Source: Apus apus
Taxonomy: Eukaryota; Chordata; Aves; Apodiformes; Apodidae
DNA length: 64,000 nt
NCBI RefSeq assembly: GCF_020740795.1
Contig: NC_067312.1
Location: forward strand, 40,818,905-40,882,904
Direction: 5' to 3'
In this document: one piece after another, positions 52,801 to 62,998 of the stretch
Layout of the letters: every line of letters starts with the position of its first letter
How positions within the stretch are numbered: position 1 is the first letter of the stretch
Notes under the pieces: model-generated
Told to the model about the DNA's origin: nothing
What the model saw: the letters and a program-made list of their open reading frames with translations, nothing else
The model's database searches: none
Position numbers and translations under genes: made by a program

Positions 52801-55800
52801 ACCACATAGCAGTTTAGGTTTCATAGAACCTTATTCTTGTCTGTCTGTCTCTGTACATGTCATCTGCTGTATTTATTCATGCTTCAGGCACTTAAATAAT
52901 TTGTAAATTTCTTTCATCAGAAAAAAAAGGTGTCTTTCTACAAACGGGCACAAATACTTGTAGCTGATACATGGAGTGTATTAGAAGGCAAAGGAGATGG
53001 CTCTTTTGGTGACATTTCTAGTCTGACTATATTTGCTGACTACAGAATTCCTCAAGTTCTTGTTCACTTAAAAGCAATGAAGTATTCTGAAGGACTAATG
53101 AAGAAACTACGTGAAGGTTTGTTCCTCCCTTATTAATCTCAAGGATTATTGCCCCTTGACATTGCAGGTTAAAGTTATGTTTAAAATGTAGTGTTTGTCC
53201 ATGTAAGGGATATGTGTGATTTTTATTTTTTTTTGCTCCAGGGAACAAGGTCTTATTGTGTAGTGATAAGGTAAGGGGAAGGAACTTACTCTCTAAAAAT
53301 TATCTTGAATGAAATCTGAAAGTTACATTTTTATAAAGATCTAACTGTTCCTTTGATTAAGCATTGATCAGGTAAGGATTAAGGAGACTAAGCAATTTGA
53401 TATCTAAGTTTTTGAAGGGCTTCTTTTGCCAAAAACTCGTCAACGTGAGTTTAGTTGTGATTTTTGAGGTTTAGAAAAAAGAAGCAGTGGTTTCCTTGTT
53501 AGTTCAAAGATGATGTAAAAGCATGTGGATTCCTCCTGATTTGTTCTGAACTGCTAGTGGCAAGCAAGGGAATATTATAAGCATCTATTAAAAAAAAAAA
53601 TTAAGGTAATCGCATAAGACTAGTCTTGTTTTTAAGAATGATTCCGTCTTCCAGTACTTACTAACTTTGAACTTCAATGACTGAAAACATAAACCAATCC
53701 CTTTTGTGCTCTAAATTACTGTATTTAGAAGTAGTTATGCAGTTGTTAAATTGCACAGCAAGGGAAACAGATCAATTCGTCACCCATGGATCTTAATAGA
53801 ATGTCCATATGTATACGTATTTATATCTATATATTTAATAGATTATGTAGACAAATTCTTTTCGATGAATTCTAATAAGGACATTTCCATCCAACTCATT
53901 CACAAGACTTGTCAGGGGTGGAAGGGACCTCTAGAGATCATGTAGTCCAACCCCCTTGCTAAAACAGGATCCCCTATAGCACATGACACAGGACTGCATC
54001 CAGGTGGGTTTTAAATATCTCCAGACAAGGAGACTCCACAACCTCCCTGGGCAGCCTGTTCCAGGGCTCTGTCACCATCACCAGAAAGAAGTTTTTCCTC
54101 TTATTTAAATGTAACTTCCCATGTTCCAGCTTGTGCCTGTTGCCCCTCATCCTGTCACTGGGAACTGCTGAAAGGAGTCTGGCTCCATCCTCCTTGCACC
54201 CACCCTTTAGATACTTGCAAGCATTAATAAGATCTCCCCTCAGCCTTCTCTTCTCCGGGCTAAACAGCCCCAGCTCTCTCAGCCTTTCCTCGTAAGGGAG
54301 ATGCTCCAATCCCCCAGTCATCTTTGTTGCTCAGTGCTGGACTCTTTCTAGTAGTTCCCTGTCTGTCTTGAACTGGGGAGCCCAGAACTGGATGCAGTAT
54401 TCCAGATGGGCTTCACCAGGGCAGAGTAGAGGGGGAGGATGTCCTCTCTTGACCTGCTGGCCACACTCTTCCTTATGGACCCCAGGATTCCAATGGCCCT
54501 CTTGGTGGCAAGGGCACAATGCTGGATCATGGGTCTTCTACTGTCTACCAGGATTCCCAGATCCTTCTCCCTGGATCTGCTTTCTAGCAGGTCCACCCCT
54601 AACCTGTATTGGTGCATGGGGTTCTTCCTCCCTAAGTGCAGAACCCTACACTTGCCCTTGTTGAACCTCGTGAGGTTCTTCTCTGTCCACCTCTGCAGCC
54701 TGTCACACTGCATGGCAGCACAGCCCTCTGGAGTGTCACCACCCCTCTCAGTTTGGTATCCTCAGTGAACTTGCTGAGGTTACACTCTGTCCCCTTGTCC
54801 AGGTCATTGATGAATATGTTGAACAAGACCAGACTTGAGTATTGACCCCTGGGGGACATCACTGGTTACAAGCCTCCAACTCAACCCTCCTTCACAGATT
54901 GCAACCCTCAGAGTTCTGTCACACAGCCAGCTCTCGATCCACCTCACTGTTCCTCCTTGATTATGACCAGCCTTCCTGGGCTCCTTTGCCATTCAGGACT
55001 GTCTCCCAAGGGACATTCAGCCATGCTCTGAAACAGGCCAAAGTCTGCCTGTCAGAAGTCCCAGGTGGCAGTTCTGTTGGCTCCCTCCCTTGCTTCTCCA
55101 AGAATTGAAAACTCCTATAACTTTGTTCACTCTGCCCAAGACAACCTCCAACCTTTACATCCCCCTCAAGTCCTTCTCTGTTAACAAGCCTATTTGGCTC
55201 CCTCACCAGCTGTCTCAGGAAGTTATCTTTCATACACTCCAGGAACTTCTGGAACTGTTCCCTTTCTGCTGTTTTGTATTTCCAGCAGACATCTGGAAAG
55301 CTGAAGTCCCCCACAAGAACAAGGGCTGGCTTTTATGTGACCTCTGCCAGCTGTTTATAGAATATTTCATAAACCTCTACATCCTGGTTGGGGGGTCTAT
55401 AACAAACTCCCACCATGAAGTCTGCCTTATTGGCCTTCCCTTTGGTTCTTTACCCATAAACACTCAACGCTGTCATTCACAATGTTAAGTTCTAGGCATT
55501 TGTATCTATCCCTGATACAGAGGGCCAGTCCACCACCTCTCCTTCCTTGCCTATCCCTTCTGAAAAGGTAGCCAGTTGTGTGAGTCTTCCCACCATGTTT
55601 CTGTGATGGCAACTATATCATAGTTTTCTTGCTGTACAACGGCCTCCAGCTCCTGTTTGTTGCCCTTGCTGTGACATTGGAGTTGATGTACTTCAGCTGG
55701 ACTAATGGTTCTGCCACCTTTCTGGGGTCACAAGTCCTAATTCCCACCTGATCACAGTCAGGCACCTCTGTAGTTACCAAACTATCACTAACCCTCATGT

Positions 55801-57092
55801 CTTCACTGCCATCCTCCACTGAGACAAGACTGCAAGACCTTGCTAGTGCTTTGGCCCACAAGCAGTGGCATGCAGCTCCCAGGCTCCTCTCTAGTAAGAC
55901 TGGTTTCATCCCCATCCCCCTTCAAACCTAGATTAAAGCTCTTTCAGTGAGCCCTGCTAATTCGTGTCCTAGAATCCGTCTTCCCCTTTGGGTTAGGCTT
56001 TCCCCAGCTGTTGCCATTATGCCTGCTGTCCTGTAGATCAACCTGTGATCAAAGAAACCAAAGTCCTGCTAGTAAAAGCTGTCTTGAAGCCAGGAGTTAA
56101 TCTGCTGGCTCTTCATGTTTATCCACTCACCAATCACTACAACAGTTGCAATAGAGGAGAACACCACTTGTGCTCCTGATCCTTTTACCAGCCATCCCAG
56201 GGCCCAAAGTCTCTCTTCATTGCCCTTGGACTCCTGGAAGCTACCTCATCACCACCTACCTGAAATATCAGTAGTGGGGCAGTAATCAGAGGGCTGACTA
56301 GGGTAGGGAGTTTTCTCCATATATACTTAATCCTGGCCCCAGGGAGGAGGCTGACTTCCCCAAGAAGTGGGTCTGGCCTGCAGATAGGGTCTTCTGCTCC
56401 CTTCAGAAGCAAGTCACCTATGACAAGGACAAATGGGTTCCTTTATGTTTTTATACATAGTATTTTGGTTTTTCATTGATTTTGAAATCTTTATCGTTAA
56501 CCTGGCAGAAAGTATACAGTCTTGGAATTATGTTTGACTATCCCTTTTGTCTCCACAAGCCAAGGAACAGTCATGTAAAGTGCAGTATAACACAAACAGC
56601 AGTTCTTTTTTTAAACTGCTCTCTTAGCACACAGAATGTTGTTTTAATTGAATGGAAGGTAAACTTGTAAGTGGATATGGTGAAATTAACGCAGTCATTA
56701 GAAATACATAGCAACCCTGTTAGGGGTTGTAGTGTAAGTCAAGAAATCTGCAGCCCTAGAGTAGAATAAAGGCTGAGGGGAAAAAGCAGATACATTCAGG
56801 CTATCCTGGAGCTTCTGTCTTTTGAACGTAATTGGATTGCTGTCTCTTATGTCCTGCAGGAACAATTTTCCAGTCTGGAGATAAAGAGGAGGTGGAGATC
56901 CGTGGCTGTTCTATTTGGTGTTGTGCAATGATTTGTAAACATCTGCTGGAGCTGTATGAGAAGAAGGGTCAGGACATGCGTGAGAAGATCAATGCAGTTT
57001 TACTTGATTATTATCTTTGGGACTATGCCAGGGATCACAGGGAAGAGATGAAAGATGTTCCTTTTCACCGAGTGCGGTGTATATACTACTAA
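46357..57092 (+). CDS. QNG1: Queuosine 5'-phosphate N-glycosylase / queuosine salvage protein (whole coding span)
   Basis: Four exons (46357-46693, 47659-47918, 52921-53116, 56860-57092) join to 1,026 nt, or 341 aa, the same length as the human protein (formerly C9orf64, DUF2419). The enzyme releases queuine base from queuosine 5'-monophosphate so that the diet- or microbe-derived base can be reused by tRNA-guanine transglycosylase. Conserved stretches: '[12 protein letters not shown]' near the start, '[16 protein letters not shown]' (about 69-84), '[15 protein letters not shown]', '[21 protein letters not shown]', 'LEKFGGSFL', '[20 protein letters not shown]', '[14 protein letters not shown]' and the C-terminal '[15 protein letters not shown]' ending FHRVRCIYY. 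All junction phases agree. Introns hold CR1 copies and an LTR fragment. Confidence 0.97.
47659..47918 (+). CDS. QNG1: QNG1 coding exon 2
   Basis: Completes codon 113, then residues 114-199 ([18 protein letters not shown]...). Acceptor ctgaag|GA, donor GAG|GTAAGC. Confidence 0.97.
49068..49269 (+). mobile_element. LTR 3' fragment with (GTA/GCA)n tract, QNG1 intron 2
   Basis: A trinucleotide tract of GTA/GCA units (49068-49108) is followed by 'ttatttaatttcaactatta' and a sequence ending 'gtcaaaccacaaca' (49269). This matches the remembered 3' terminus of a common avian LTR family, whose complement begins TGTTGTGGTTT. The fragment is 5'-truncated. Confidence 0.55.
50536..51290 (-). mobile_element. 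CR1 LINE, 5'-truncated, antisense in QNG1 intron 2
   Basis: Antisense 3' end near 50536 ('ggttggaaaagaccttcagg'), then 'aggtctcccctcagcctcct' and ORF2 C-terminal blocks on the minus strand ('[20 protein letters not shown]', '[17 protein letters not shown]'). Ends near 51290. Has frameshifts. Confidence 0.88.
52921..53116 (+). CDS. QNG1: QNG1 coding exon 3
   Basis: Residues 200-264 plus one base. The exon opens with eight A's (KKK before VSFYKRAQ). Acceptor ttcatcag, donor GAAG|GTTTGT. Confidence 0.97.
53896..56441 (-). mobile_element. CR1 LINE, long but internally deleted, antisense in QNG1 intron 3
   Basis: On the minus strand, in 5' to 3' order: ORF1 esterase block ('[19 protein letters not shown]', about 56380-56440); ORF2 endonuclease ('[11 protein letters not shown]', '[10 protein letters not shown]' in place of GCSDHE, about 55100-55314); a junction near 54960; the RT C-terminal half ('VRWIESWL', 'DVPQGSI', and a 'FTEDTKLRG' motif instead of FADDTKLGG); and the 3' end at about 53896. 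Compared with the intact copy at 60120-62996, residues of about 300-630 are missing. Confidence 0.88.
56860..57092 (+). CDS. QNG1: QNG1 coding exon 4 (terminal)
   Basis: Completes codon 265 and runs to TAA at 57090-57092. Contains '[10 protein letters not shown]' and '[18 protein letters not shown]'. Acceptor gtcctgcag. Confidence 0.97.
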
Positions 57093-57560
57093 GCTCAGTG
57101 TGATAGCTATTGATGCATTATCTGCTGGGTTGCAATTATTTTCCTACAGTGGCTTGTCCTATACCGATTTGTAACTGGCTAAATCAAATCCTAATTTTTT
57201 TTATAATGTTGAAAACTTGTGGGGTTTTTTTTGTTGGTTTTTTTTTTTTGTTTGTTTTTTTTTTTTTTCGCTCACCAGGACTGGAATTAGTAATGTAAAT
57301 TTTGCTGGACACTCCATGTTAATTCCGGGTTTATTAGTCCTGGGTTGAGTTCCCCATTCGTGTGTGTACAGATGTTTGCAAACACACACTGGTGTGTACG
57401 GACCCACCTCTGTCTGTCCCAGCGCTCCAGGCAGGTGTGCCACGCTCGTCACCCCTGCGCCGATAATACCTCCTGCTGCTTGTGCTCAGCAAACACTCCC
57501 GTCCCGCGGCCGGGCTTGACAGGAGCTGCGATCATTCAATAAACATAAGTCGCACGGACC
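57093..57560 (+). other. QNG1: QNG1 3' UTR and poly(A) signal
   Basis: T-rich stretch at 57222-57269, then more GC-balanced sequence. The first AATAAA is at 57538-57543, about 450 nt after the stop. A 12-bp direct repeat (ACGGACCCACCT) lies at 57398-57409 and 57554-57565. Confidence 0.6.
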
Positions 57561-57569
57561 CACCTGCTC

Positions 57570-57930
57570 TTTCCGGGGGGGGGGGCGGGGGGCGCGCCGG
57601 GGCAGCGCGGGCCCCGCCCCACGGGAGGCGCCGGCGCCTCCGCTCCTGCCCGCTCCGCGCCCGCCGCCGGGGGGCGCTGTGCGCGGCGGGGCCGGGCCCG
57701 GCGGCGCCGTCGGGCGTTGCAGCCGTTGCCCGGCGAGGCGGTTCAGCAGCCCGGGGCCCGGGGGGACAGCGGGCGGCACCGGAGCGGTGAGAGGGCTCCG
57801 CGGCCCCTCCGTCCCGCACGCTTGGATTCCGCAGCCCTGGGCGGCTCTGGAGACCCAGGGGCCGTGCAGTTCCCGGCTCCGCTCAGGTTTGGAGTCGGCG
57901 TGGTGCTGCGGCCGTCCCTGCTGCCACATC
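57570..57930 (+). promoter_or_regulatory. KIF27: CpG island, KIF27 promoter and presumed noncoding first exon
   Basis: Very GC- and CpG-rich with a 13-G run near 57576 and no TATA box. A plausible donor, GAGCG|GTGAGA, ends a noncoding exon at 57786. The start lies only tens of bases after the QNG1 poly(A) signal. Confidence 0.65.
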
Positions 57931-59219
57931 CGTTCATGGGCGGATGAAGTAGTTAGCAGGATTTCCCCCCCCTCCCCCCCTCTTTTTTTTCTCTCCCTGT
58001 GACTTACTTGGTTTAATTACTCTCTAAATACCATTTTTAAAGGGAGAGGGGACTGTTGGCGCTTTAGAGCAATACTTTCTAGGGGATAAGAAATTATGCA
58101 CCTGGATAAATAAAAAGAGAACTCGATCAAAACGTGTTCAGAATCTGTAGGTAGTAAGTTCATGGAGCTGTCTCTGATGCCTTCGTGCTACGATGTTTTC
58201 AGTCTTGTGCTTTTCTTACCTGTTTTTCATCTGCTGAGTTAATAAAATGGCGTTTTGCTTTTTTCAACTTAAGATAGTTTCTCAGCTGGCCAGGTTCTCA
58301 AACTAGATAGAATGAAACAAAATGGAAAAACTTTCCTCTTTGCAACCGGAAGACAACTGTTTAAAGCTGTTTGTTTTCAACAAAGTTGAGTTTTGGAGGC
58401 TTAGCTGCTGAGTTTTGCCTGTTTGGTCACAAAGCTTTCTTAAAGGCAATATTTGGGATTTTAGCAGGCAGGAAGTCCCACAAATTTTCCTTTGCACTGC
58501 GAAGTTTCTAAGAATTATCAAGGAAGAAAAAAAAAATTTTAAATTGTGATCCAGAAGCATTTGGTACCTGTGGATTTTGGAATGGTCATGAGAGACAGCT
58601 GTAAAGAGCAGCCATTCCTTGATATTTACAGTGATGTTAGTGGGTATTTACAGTGCTTAAGCTGTAAGAATGAATACGCAGGGAGCAGTAGAAGGAACCG
58701 TGGCTGGTAAAAGATATAATTAATAAAAAATAATTACTTACATGCCTAAAGATGTGGATTAAAATAAGAGGATTGCTTTATGTGTAATAGTTACATTTAA
58801 AATCACACCTCCTTGGTTGGCAACACCATTACTTTCTCTGCACTTGTTGAGTTACAAAGTCCTGGTGCTTTTTTAAGTGAAAGAAAGTTGTATAACATGC
58901 ATGTGTATATACATACAACTTTTGGAGAAAAAGGTTTTGTTTAACTAATTTGTGTTGCTATTCAGGATGAACGCAGGAATAGGAAAATGGGAGGGTTCAT
59001 TTTAAGCATATGCCTTATTTAAGCAGCTCTTACGATTTTGTTGCTTCATATGGCTGCATTATGTTCACACATGAAACCAGGCAACTTCCAGACTGAGGTC
59101 TGCTAGCTTGGAAATTAATGTAGGTAAAATAAATTGGTAAATCGATTTAACAGTTATTAATATAGCTGCATTTATACCAGGTACTTTTCAAGAGTATAAC
59201 AGTGCTTATGTGTTTTATA
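57931..59219 (+). other. KIF27: KIF27 first intron
   Basis: AT-rich, no repeat recognised. It probably ends at 'gtgttttatag' (59220), which would start the ATG exon at 59221. A second possible acceptor is 'ccttcag' ending at 59243. Confidence 0.5.
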
Positions 59220-59299
59220 GGAAATGTTGGCTTTCTCCTTCAGTAGAAGTTACATAACTGTGTGACTACTAAGTGGGGAGCAGAGGGATGGAATCTGGC

Positions 59300-59597
59300 A
59301 TGGAGGAGATCCCAGTTAAAGTTGCAGTTCGAATCAGACCTCTGCTTTCCAGAGAAGTACTTCATAACCAGCAAGTCTGTGTGAGAGCAGTCCCACATAC
59401 ACAACACATTATCTTTGGGAAGGAACATGTCTACACTTTTGATTTTGTATTTGGTGAAATCTCAACCCAAGAGGAGGTTTATACTGTTTGCATTAAGCCT
59501 CTTCTGGTATCTTTGACTGAGGGATACAATGCTACAGTGTTTGCATATGGACAAACAGGTTCTGGGAAGACTTACACCATTGGAACTGGACACACTG
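59300..59597 (+). CDS. KIF27: Kinesin-like protein KIF27, first coding exon (partial gene)
   Basis: 99 codons plus one base of the kinesin motor domain, beginning MEEIPVKVAVRIRPLL, the family's usual N-terminus. It includes 'YTFDFVFGE' and the Walker A P-loop GQTGSGKT (59549-59572) in 'FAYGQTGSGKTYTIG'. KIF27 is a kinesin-4 family motor, paralogue of KIF7 and related to Drosophila Costal-2, linked to motile cilia and Hedgehog signalling. An in-frame ATG four codons upstream (59288) follows directly after an in-frame TAA (59270-59272) and could also be used; both have good context. Donor ACTG|GTAGGT. The remaining exons lie beyond the window; the next intron holds a large CR1. Confidence 0.95.
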
Positions 59598-60119
59598 GTA
59601 GGTTGTAGGAAGTCTCTTGCTTGTTTGTTTGTTTTTTAAACTGGTGAATAATGTGTTTGTGCTAGTCAAATGAGAAAAGGTATAGTAAATAAAAATGCTT
59701 TCCAAATGATGATCAAGCTGTTCTAAAAACAAATTCTTCATAAATGAGGCCAAAATATGAAAGCAAAAAATTATTTATCGAGTCCTAATTTTCAATCCCC
59801 ATTTTAACTTGAAAATTAAACTAGAATTTATTTCTAAAATGCAGTGTTTCTGAGATGCTTGCTACATTTATGTTATCCTAAAAGCAACTGCTTTTTTTTG
59901 TTTGCTTGTTGAGTCTTTGCTCTTTTTTTGAGAGAGAGGTATTTCTATGGTATTCTAGAAATCTATTATTTAAATATTCCAAATGGATATAAATAGATTA
60001 TTTTAAACCTCTTGGTAGGTATTAAAATCTTCCTTTTATCATAGAATCATAGAATCATAGGGGTTGGAAGGGACCTCGAAAGATCATCTAGTCCAACCCC
60101 CCTGCCAGAGCAGGGTCAC

Positions 60120-62996
60120 CTAGAGTACATCACACAGGAAGGCGTCCAGGCGGGTTTTGAATGTCTCCAGCGAAGGAGACTCCACAACCTTTCTGGGCAG
60201 CCTGTTCCAGTGGTCTGTCACTCTTACAGTAAAAAAATTTTTCCTGATATTCATCTTAAACCTCCTATGCTCCAACTTGTATCCATTACTCCTTGTCCTA
60301 TCACTGGTCTTCACTGAAAAAAGCTTAACTCCATCTTCTTGACACTCACCCTTTACATATTTGTAAACATTGATGAGGTCCCCCCTCAGTCTCCTTTTCT
60401 CCAAACTAAAGAGACCCAGCTCCCTCAGCCTTTCCTCATAAGGGAGATGTTCCACTCCCTTAATCATCCTTGTGGCTCTGCGCTGGACTCTTTCAAGCAC
60501 TTCCCTGTCCTTCTTGAACTGAGGGGCCCAGAACTGGACACAATATTCCAGATGTGGCCTCACCAATGCAGAATAGAGGGGGAGGAGAACCTCTCTTGAC
60601 CTACTAACCACACCCTTTCTAATACACCCCAGGATGCCATTGGCCTTCTTAGCCACAAGGGCACACTGCTGGCTCATGGTCATCCTCCTGTCTACCATGA
60701 CCCCCAGGTCCCTTTCACCTACACTGCTCTCCAGCAGGTCAGCCCCCAACCTGTATTGGTGCATGGCGTTTTTCTTCCCCAAATGCAAAACTCTACACTT
60801 GCTCTTGTTAAACTTCATCAGGTTTTTCCCCGCCCAAGTCTCCAGCCTGTCTAAGTCTCTCTGAATGGCAGCACAGCCTTCTGGTGTGTCAGCCACTCCT
60901 CCCAGCTTGGTGTCATCAGCAAACTTGCTGAGGGTACATTCTGTGCCCTCATCCAGGTCGTTGATGAAGATATTGAACAACACCGGTCCCAGTACCGACC
61001 CCTGGGGGACTCCACTAGTCACAGGCCTCCAACTAGATTCTGCCCCATTGACTACAACTCTCTGACTTCTTCCTTTCAACCAGTTCTTGATCCACCTCAC
61101 TGCCTGATCATCAAACCCATACTTGATCAACTTATCTACAAGGATGCTGTGGGAGACGGTGTCAAATGCTTTACTGAAATCAAGATAGACCACATCCACT
61201 GCTCTACCATCATCTATCCACCTAGTAATTTCCTCATAGAAGGCTATGAGGTTAGTCAAACATGACTTACCCTTGGTAAAACCATGTTGACTGCTCTTGA
61301 TGACCCCCATCTCCTTGATATGTCTAGAGATAGTGCCAAGGACAAGTTGTTCCATCACCTTTCCAGGGATGGAGGTGAGGCTGACCGGTCTATAGTTACC
61401 CGGGTCCTCCTTCTTGTAGACTGGAGTGACATTTGCTATCCTCCAGTCCTCAGGCACCTCTCCAGTTACCCATGACTTACCGAAGATGATGGAGAGTGGA
61501 CTAGCAATGACCTCCGCCAGCTCCCTCAGCACCCTTGGATGCATTTCATCCGGACCCATCGATTTATGGATGTCCAGATTATGCAACTGATCCCTAACCC
61601 AATCCTCATCTACTATGTCCTCACCTATCTTGACTACTTCTGGGGTTATATGAATCTGGGGCTCATGGGAAAAGCCTGCAGGAGTAAAGACAGAGGCAAA
61701 GAAGGCATTCAGCACTTCTGCCTTCTTCATATCCTCTGTCACCAGGGCACCCACCTCATTCAGCAGTGGGCCTATATTGCCTCTGGTATTAGCTTTGTTG
61801 GCTATGTATTTGAAAAAGCCCTTTCTACTGTCCTTAACCCGACTTGCAAGGTTAAGTTCCAAGGAGGCCTTAGCTTTCCTAGTTGCCTCCCTACATTCTC
61901 TGACAACAGTCCTATATTCCTCCCAAGTGACCAGCCCCTCCTTCCATGATCTATAGATTTTCCTCTTCCACTTGAGTTTCCCCAGCAGTTCCTTTTTTAA
62001 CCACGCTGGTCTCCTAGCTCCCTTACTAGATTTTCTACCCATTGGGACACACTGATGCTGTGCTTGCAAGAAGTGGTCCTTGAATATTGTCCAGCTATCT
62101 TGAGCCCCTTTACCTTCTAGCACTCTGTCCCATGGGACTTCCCTTAACAATTGGTTGAGGAGGCCGAAGTTTGCTCTGTAGAAGTCCAGGGTTCTGGTCT
62201 TGCTGGAAATTCTGTTCCTCCCACACAGGATCCTGAACTCCACCATCTCATGGTCGCTGCAGCCAAGGTTGCCATTGACCACCACTGCTTCAATAAGGCC
62301 CTCCTTGTTGGTGAGCACAAGATCCAGCAGCGCTCCTCTTCTAGTCGGCTCATCCACCATTTGCATTAAGAAGTTGTCATCAATGCATTGGAGGAACCTC
62401 CTAGACTGTGAAAGGCTGGCTGTATAAGTCTTCCAGCAGATATCGGGATAGTTAAAATCTCCCATGAGGACCAAGGACTGCAGTTGTGAGGCTGCTTTCA
62501 GCTGCCTGTAGAAAGCCTCATCAACTTCCTCATCTTGATCAGGAGGTCTGTAGTAGACCCCCACAACTGTGTCACCCATACTACCCTGTCCTTTAATTCT
62601 TACCCACAGAATTTCAACTTGCCCCTCATCAGCCCCTGTACAAAACTCAATACATTCTAGTTGCTCTCTCACATAAAGAGCAACTCCACCACCTCGCTTC
62701 ACCGACCGATCTTTCCTAAAAAGCACATAGCCATCCATGGCCACATTCCAGTCGTGTGAGCTGTCCCACCATGTCTCTGTTATTGCTACCAGATCATAAC
62801 CCTTAGACCGCACACAGACCTCTAACTCTTCCTGTTTATTCCCCATGCTGCGTGCATTGGTGTACAGGCATTTCAGGAAGCAAGTAGAGCACATCGGTGG
62901 GACTAAATCCTCCTTAGCCCATCCTCCTACAGGCCCTGGTATGTTCCTCTTGGGCTTGTCCCTAACAGACCCAGTTTTCTCCCCTTCCCCCTTCAC
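60120..62996 (-). CDS. CR1 ORF2: endonuclease-reverse transcriptase, intact
   Basis: 958 codons without stop or frameshift. An APE-type endonuclease (about residues 40-265) is visible: N47 in YTNARS, E74 in ITETWW, YYRPPDQ (148-154), D180 and N182 in GDFN, and D248-H249 in CSDH. The reverse transcriptase (about 500-760) shows [13 protein letters not shown] (534-546), D606 in [22 protein letters not shown] (661-671) and the catalytic FADD (692-695). The C-terminal domain includes [14 protein letters not shown]. The frame has no ATG near its beginning: it opens at a GTG just after the ORF1 stop, and the first ATG is codon 35 (62894). It mobilises CR1 RNA by target-primed reverse transcription. 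It is a retrotransposon gene, not a host gene. Confidence 0.95.
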   Translation of the reverse strand: MKGEGEKTGSVRDKPKRNIPGPVGGWAKEDLVPPMCSTCFLKCLYTNARSMGNKQEELEVCVRSKGYDLVAITETWWDSSHDWNVAMDGYVLFRKDRSVKRGGGVALYVREQLECIEFCTGADEGQVEILWVRIKGQGSMGDTVVGVYYRPPDQDEEVDEAFYRQLKAASQLQSLVLMGDFNYPDICWKTYTASLSQSRRFLQCIDDNFLMQMVDEPTRRGALLDLVLTNKEGLIEAVVVNGNLGCSDHEMVEFRILCGRNRISSKTRTLDFYRANFGLLNQLLREVPWDRVLEGKGAQDSWTIFKDHFLQAQHQCVPMGRKSSKGARRPAWLKKELLGKLKWKRKIYRSWKEGLVTWEEYRTVVRECREATRKAKASLELNLASRVKDSRKGFFKYIANKANTRGNIGPLLNEVGALVTEDMKKAEVLNAFFASVFTPAGFSHEPQIHITPEVVKIGEDIVDEDWVRDQLHNLDIHKSMGPDEMHPRVLRELAEVIASPLSIIFGKSWVTGEVPEDWRIANVTPVYKKEDPGNYRPVSLTSIPGKVMEQLVLGTISRHIKEMGVIKSSQHGFTKGKSCLTNLIAFYEEITRWIDDGRAVDVVYLDFSKAFDTVSHSILVDKLIKYGFDDQAVRWIKNWLKGRSQRVVVNGAESSWRPVTSGVPQGSVLGPVLFNIFINDLDEGTECTLSKFADDTKLGGVADTPEGCAAIQRDLDRLETWAGKNLMKFNKSKCRVLHLGKKNAMHQYRLGADLLESSVGERDLGVMVDRRMTMSQQCALVAKKANGILGCIRKGVVSRSREVLLPLYSALVRPHLEYCVQFWAPQFKKDREVLERVQRRATRMIKGVEHLPYEERLRELGLFSLEKRRLRGDLINVYKYVKGECQEDGVKLFSVKTSDRTRSNGYKLEHRRFKMNIRKNFFTVRVTDHWNRLPRKVVESPSLETFKTRLDAFLCDVL

Positions 62997-62998
62997 AT

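Larger units (their letters stand above)
47919..52920 (+). other. QNG1: QNG1 intron 2 (5.0 kb)
   Basis: AT-rich intron containing the LTR fragment and one antisense CR1. Nothing else was recognised. Confidence 0.7.

Noticed and set aside
59273-59299. Upstream start for KIF27 at 59273
   Set aside because: The codon there is GTG, directly after an in-frame TAA. Only 59288 and 59300 are ATG, and 59300 matches the family N-terminus.
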